A DNA stretch of 64,000 nt from Triangularia verruculosa (lineage: Eukaryota; Ascomycota; Sordariomycetes; Sordariales; Podosporaceae): contig MU863886.1 in assembly GCA_033296885.1 (NCBI GenBank), positions 124,001-188,000 of the forward strand, in the 5' to 3' direction. The stretch's first letter is position 1. Each line of letters begins with the position of its first letter. A model generated the notes under the pieces. The model ran no database searches. It had not been told where the DNA came from and was given only the letters and a program-made list of their open reading frames with translations. The translations under genes and the position numbers were made by a program. This document shows, in pieces, positions 62,221 through 64,000 of the stretch.

Positions 62221-63999
62221 TCAAACCCTCAACCTCGAAGGACTACTCTGCAACCTCTCCTGCTGCACCATCAACCCCCTCAGCGGCGATCCCGTCCCCC
62301 CGCTGCCATTCCTCACCGGCGAAGTAATCAAGAACCCCTGCCTATCATACAACCCCAAGCTCTCCACACTATTCCTCCCCTGATGACCACCCCCCCTCCC
62401 ATTCCCATCCCTCCTCGGTGTCCCAAAGTTCCCCAAACTCATCCTCCCACCCAATCCAGCATACCCACTGTGAAACGTAAACTCCTCCCTCACCGGCAGC
62501 TTAAACCCCTCGCCATTCTCCTTGTTATTCTCTCCCGTCGCTGCAACCAGGGAAGAGTCTGCCACCGTCTCCAACACGCTCATCCTCAACAAACTCTGCC
62601 TCCTCTCATGCACACTTCCCGGCTTCCTCTTCTTATGCGGCGGCGACATATTCCCAGGCCCGACATTGCCCCCCCATTCCCATCCTGACTGCCTCTTATC
62701 CACCGGATACGCCAAGGGTATGACCTCCCTTGACACCCTCGGACTCCCTAGACTGGCCTGGCTGAGAGACGCATTGAGGATGCCGACGACGTTCCCGCTG
62801 ACGACTCTACTACTCCCAGGTCGCCTATTCGGCAGCGGAGGAGGCTGGGAGTTTGATCTGCTGTGCGCCGGTGCAGCACCGCCGCTCCCGTTGGCGACCG
62901 ATTGCGACCTCTTTCTTCGTTGGGCGGTATTCACATTCGCCCCTAGAGAGAGATAATTCCTCGCACCGATCGACTTCCTCTTTTGGAAATTCTGGAGGTT
63001 TCCCGAAAACCGCTTCGGGTTCTCATTGTGCAGGGAGATCACGCTCGAGGTGGACATTTGGGAGTTCATCCTCCTCAGCGACGCAACGGTGTTTGCCAGG
63101 GGGATGTCGTCCTCGTCTTCGGAGTCAGAGGCAGAGGCCGATGCCTCGGCGTCAGAGTCTGGGGTTGGGTTATCACTGGGGCTGGGGCTGGGGGAGATGG
63201 CAAGGGAGGTGGTCGATTTGGACAAGTGGTTCAGATTGAGAGGGTTAGGGTAGAGAAGGGAGTTGGCGAAGAAGTTGGCGTTGTTGATTTCTTGGGCTGT
63301 GGCGGATTTTTTAGGGACGCTGACGGGGGCGTTTTCGACAGAGAAGGTTGAGCAGATGGAGTCCCGGTTGCCATTGCGGGAGAGAGAAAGTTGAAGTTGG
63401 TGCTGGGACGGAGACATCTTGATGCCCGGCTTCTTGGAGGGGCGAGTGGGAGAGGGCGGACACACGGCGGGAGAGTGGCGGGGGACATTGTGGACTTGGT
63501 GAAGCTCATCAGCAAAGGAAACAGTTTTTACTGGAGATAAAGTCTTGCGGCGTTGTTGGTGTTGGGTGAAGACTGGGCCCGGGGCGGCAGGTGGTGGGAG
63601 GATGGGAATCGTGCTGAGCGTGCTTGTCTTTGTGAGGCGGAGAAAGAGAGGCCCAGCAGGGATTCTTGGGACGTCGTCCTGTTGAATCAACGTGGATCCA
63701 GGGCCTACGCTGGGGCCAGGAGCAAGTATTAAATCCTGAGCCGGGCTTCCAACAGTCATTCGTCGCTGGATGTTAGACCGCTCAAGGCTTTCCCTAAAGA
63801 GACCTTGGGTTTTGGGCTGCTGTTGCCTCAGCCCAACCGCAGTGGTGCTAGGAGAATATCTGTTGATGGACAATGGCAGAGGAACAGGCGCTGTAATGAA
63901 GGGATCGTCCATGACGGGCGGCTGGACAGTGGTGGCAGGCTGGGGTGCGACGACGAAGCCATCCAAAGGCATGAGTGCCTTTTTGACCTCCTCGGGCAT
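62221..63999 (-). CDS. hypothetical disordered protein, probably 5'-partial
   Basis: An open frame of 592 codons ends at 62221 and runs to the window edge. The apparent start ATG is 63999-63997, only one base from the edge, so the true start may lie beyond. The protein is Ser/Pro/Asn-rich with acidic and basic patches. Notable pieces are SPVKTVSFADELHQV, in which KTVSF fits the RVxF protein-phosphatase-1 docking pattern; an acidic SDSEDEDDIPLAN; basic PPHKKRKPG, a possible nuclear signal; and several SP/TP sites (GTPRRD, TSPVRN). No catalytic domain is visible. It may be a phosphoregulated nuclear or cell-cycle protein, but this is speculative. Confidence 0.75.
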   Translation of the reverse strand: MPEEVKKALMPLDGFVVAPQPATTVQPPVMDDPFITAPVPLPLSINRYSPSTTAVGLRQQQPKTQGLFRESLERSNIQRRMTVGSPAQDLILAPGPSVGPGSTLIQQDDVPRIPAGPLFLRLTKTSTLSTIPILPPPAAPGPVFTQHQQRRKTLSPVKTVSFADELHQVHNVPRHSPAVCPPSPTRPSKKPGIKMSPSQHQLQLSLSRNGNRDSICSTFSVENAPVSVPKKSATAQEINNANFFANSLLYPNPLNLNHLSKSTTSLAISPSPSPSDNPTPDSDAEASASASDSEDEDDIPLANTVASLRRMNSQMSTSSVISLHNENPKRFSGNLQNFQKRKSIGARNYLSLGANVNTAQRRKRSQSVANGSGGAAPAHSRSNSQPPPLPNRRPGSSRVVSGNVVGILNASLSQASLGSPRVSREVIPLAYPVDKRQSGWEWGGNVGPGNMSPPHKKRKPGSVHERRQSLLRMSVLETVADSSLVAATGENNKENGEGFKLPVREEFTFHSGYAGLGGRMSLGNFGTPRRDGNGRGGGHQGRNSVESLGLYDRQGFLITSPVRNGSGGTGSPLRGLMVQQERLQSSPSRLRV

Positions 64000-64000
64000 C

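Noticed and set aside
62383..63351. Plus-strand frames opposite the edge protein
   Set aside because: They are antisense shadows of a long low-complexity coding frame.

Overview
The window is nuclear DNA of a filamentous ascomycete, most likely a sordariomycete. The evidence is short GT-AG introns (about 45-270 nt) with CTGAC/CTAAC-type branch sites, three Zn(II)2Cys6 transcription factors with fungal-type regulatory domains, a fungal PQ-loop protein of the Any1 type, Rit1, a Kar9-type protein and secreted fungal hydrolases. I infer the class from overall protein character only. There are no operons; each gene stands alone with its own introns.

Left part (1-25.5 kb). After a 4.4 kb gene-free start come: a CTF1/Far-like Zn2Cys6 activator (4432-7274, +, 4 exons); a 1020-residue Kar9-like protein with a C-terminal GAS2 microtubule-binding domain (8944-12006, +); a class B J-domain co-chaperone of the Sis1 type (13872-15310, +); a HAD-family phosphatase (17100-17926, +); convergent to it, Rit1, the initiator-tRNA ribosyl-phosphate transferase (18023-19599, -); and a second Zn2Cys6 regulator whose zinc cluster is split by an intron (23229-25520, +).

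Middle part (25.5-41 kb). This part is more accessory. An AT-rich, GATA-site-rich stretch is followed by a compact GC-rich unit (27111-27342). On the minus strand this unit carries an RNA polymerase III A box, a B box, several strong hairpins and a T-run terminator; it is a SINE-like or structured-RNA candidate. Next to it is a frameshifted 3' relic of a major-facilitator transporter (27724-28007). A secreted class 3 lipase (28147-29254, -) and a secreted GH3 beta-glucosidase (31397-34195, +) diverge from a shared 2.1 kb region. The beta-glucosidase gene only reads correctly if it contains a one-nucleotide exon (31702). A divergent Fcf2-like pre-rRNA processing protein (34563-35197, +) and a RosA/NosA-like Zn2Cys6 regulator (37940-40906, -) complete this part.

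Right part (41-64 kb). A stretch of almost 15 kb (40907-55782) holds no gene I can support. It lies upstream of the RosA/NosA-like regulator and may be long leader and regulatory DNA. Then come an Any1-like PQ-loop membrane protein (55783-56767, +), a degenerate tandem repeat (58437-58859), a nuclear-looking acidic protein with an internally duplicated Myb-like unit (59568-61017, +), and a low-complexity protein reading in from the right edge (62221-63999, -, probably partial).

Intron boundaries were read by eye from GT/AG sites and reading-frame continuity. All multi-exon models sum to a multiple of three. No database search was possible, so family names rest on recognised motifs.
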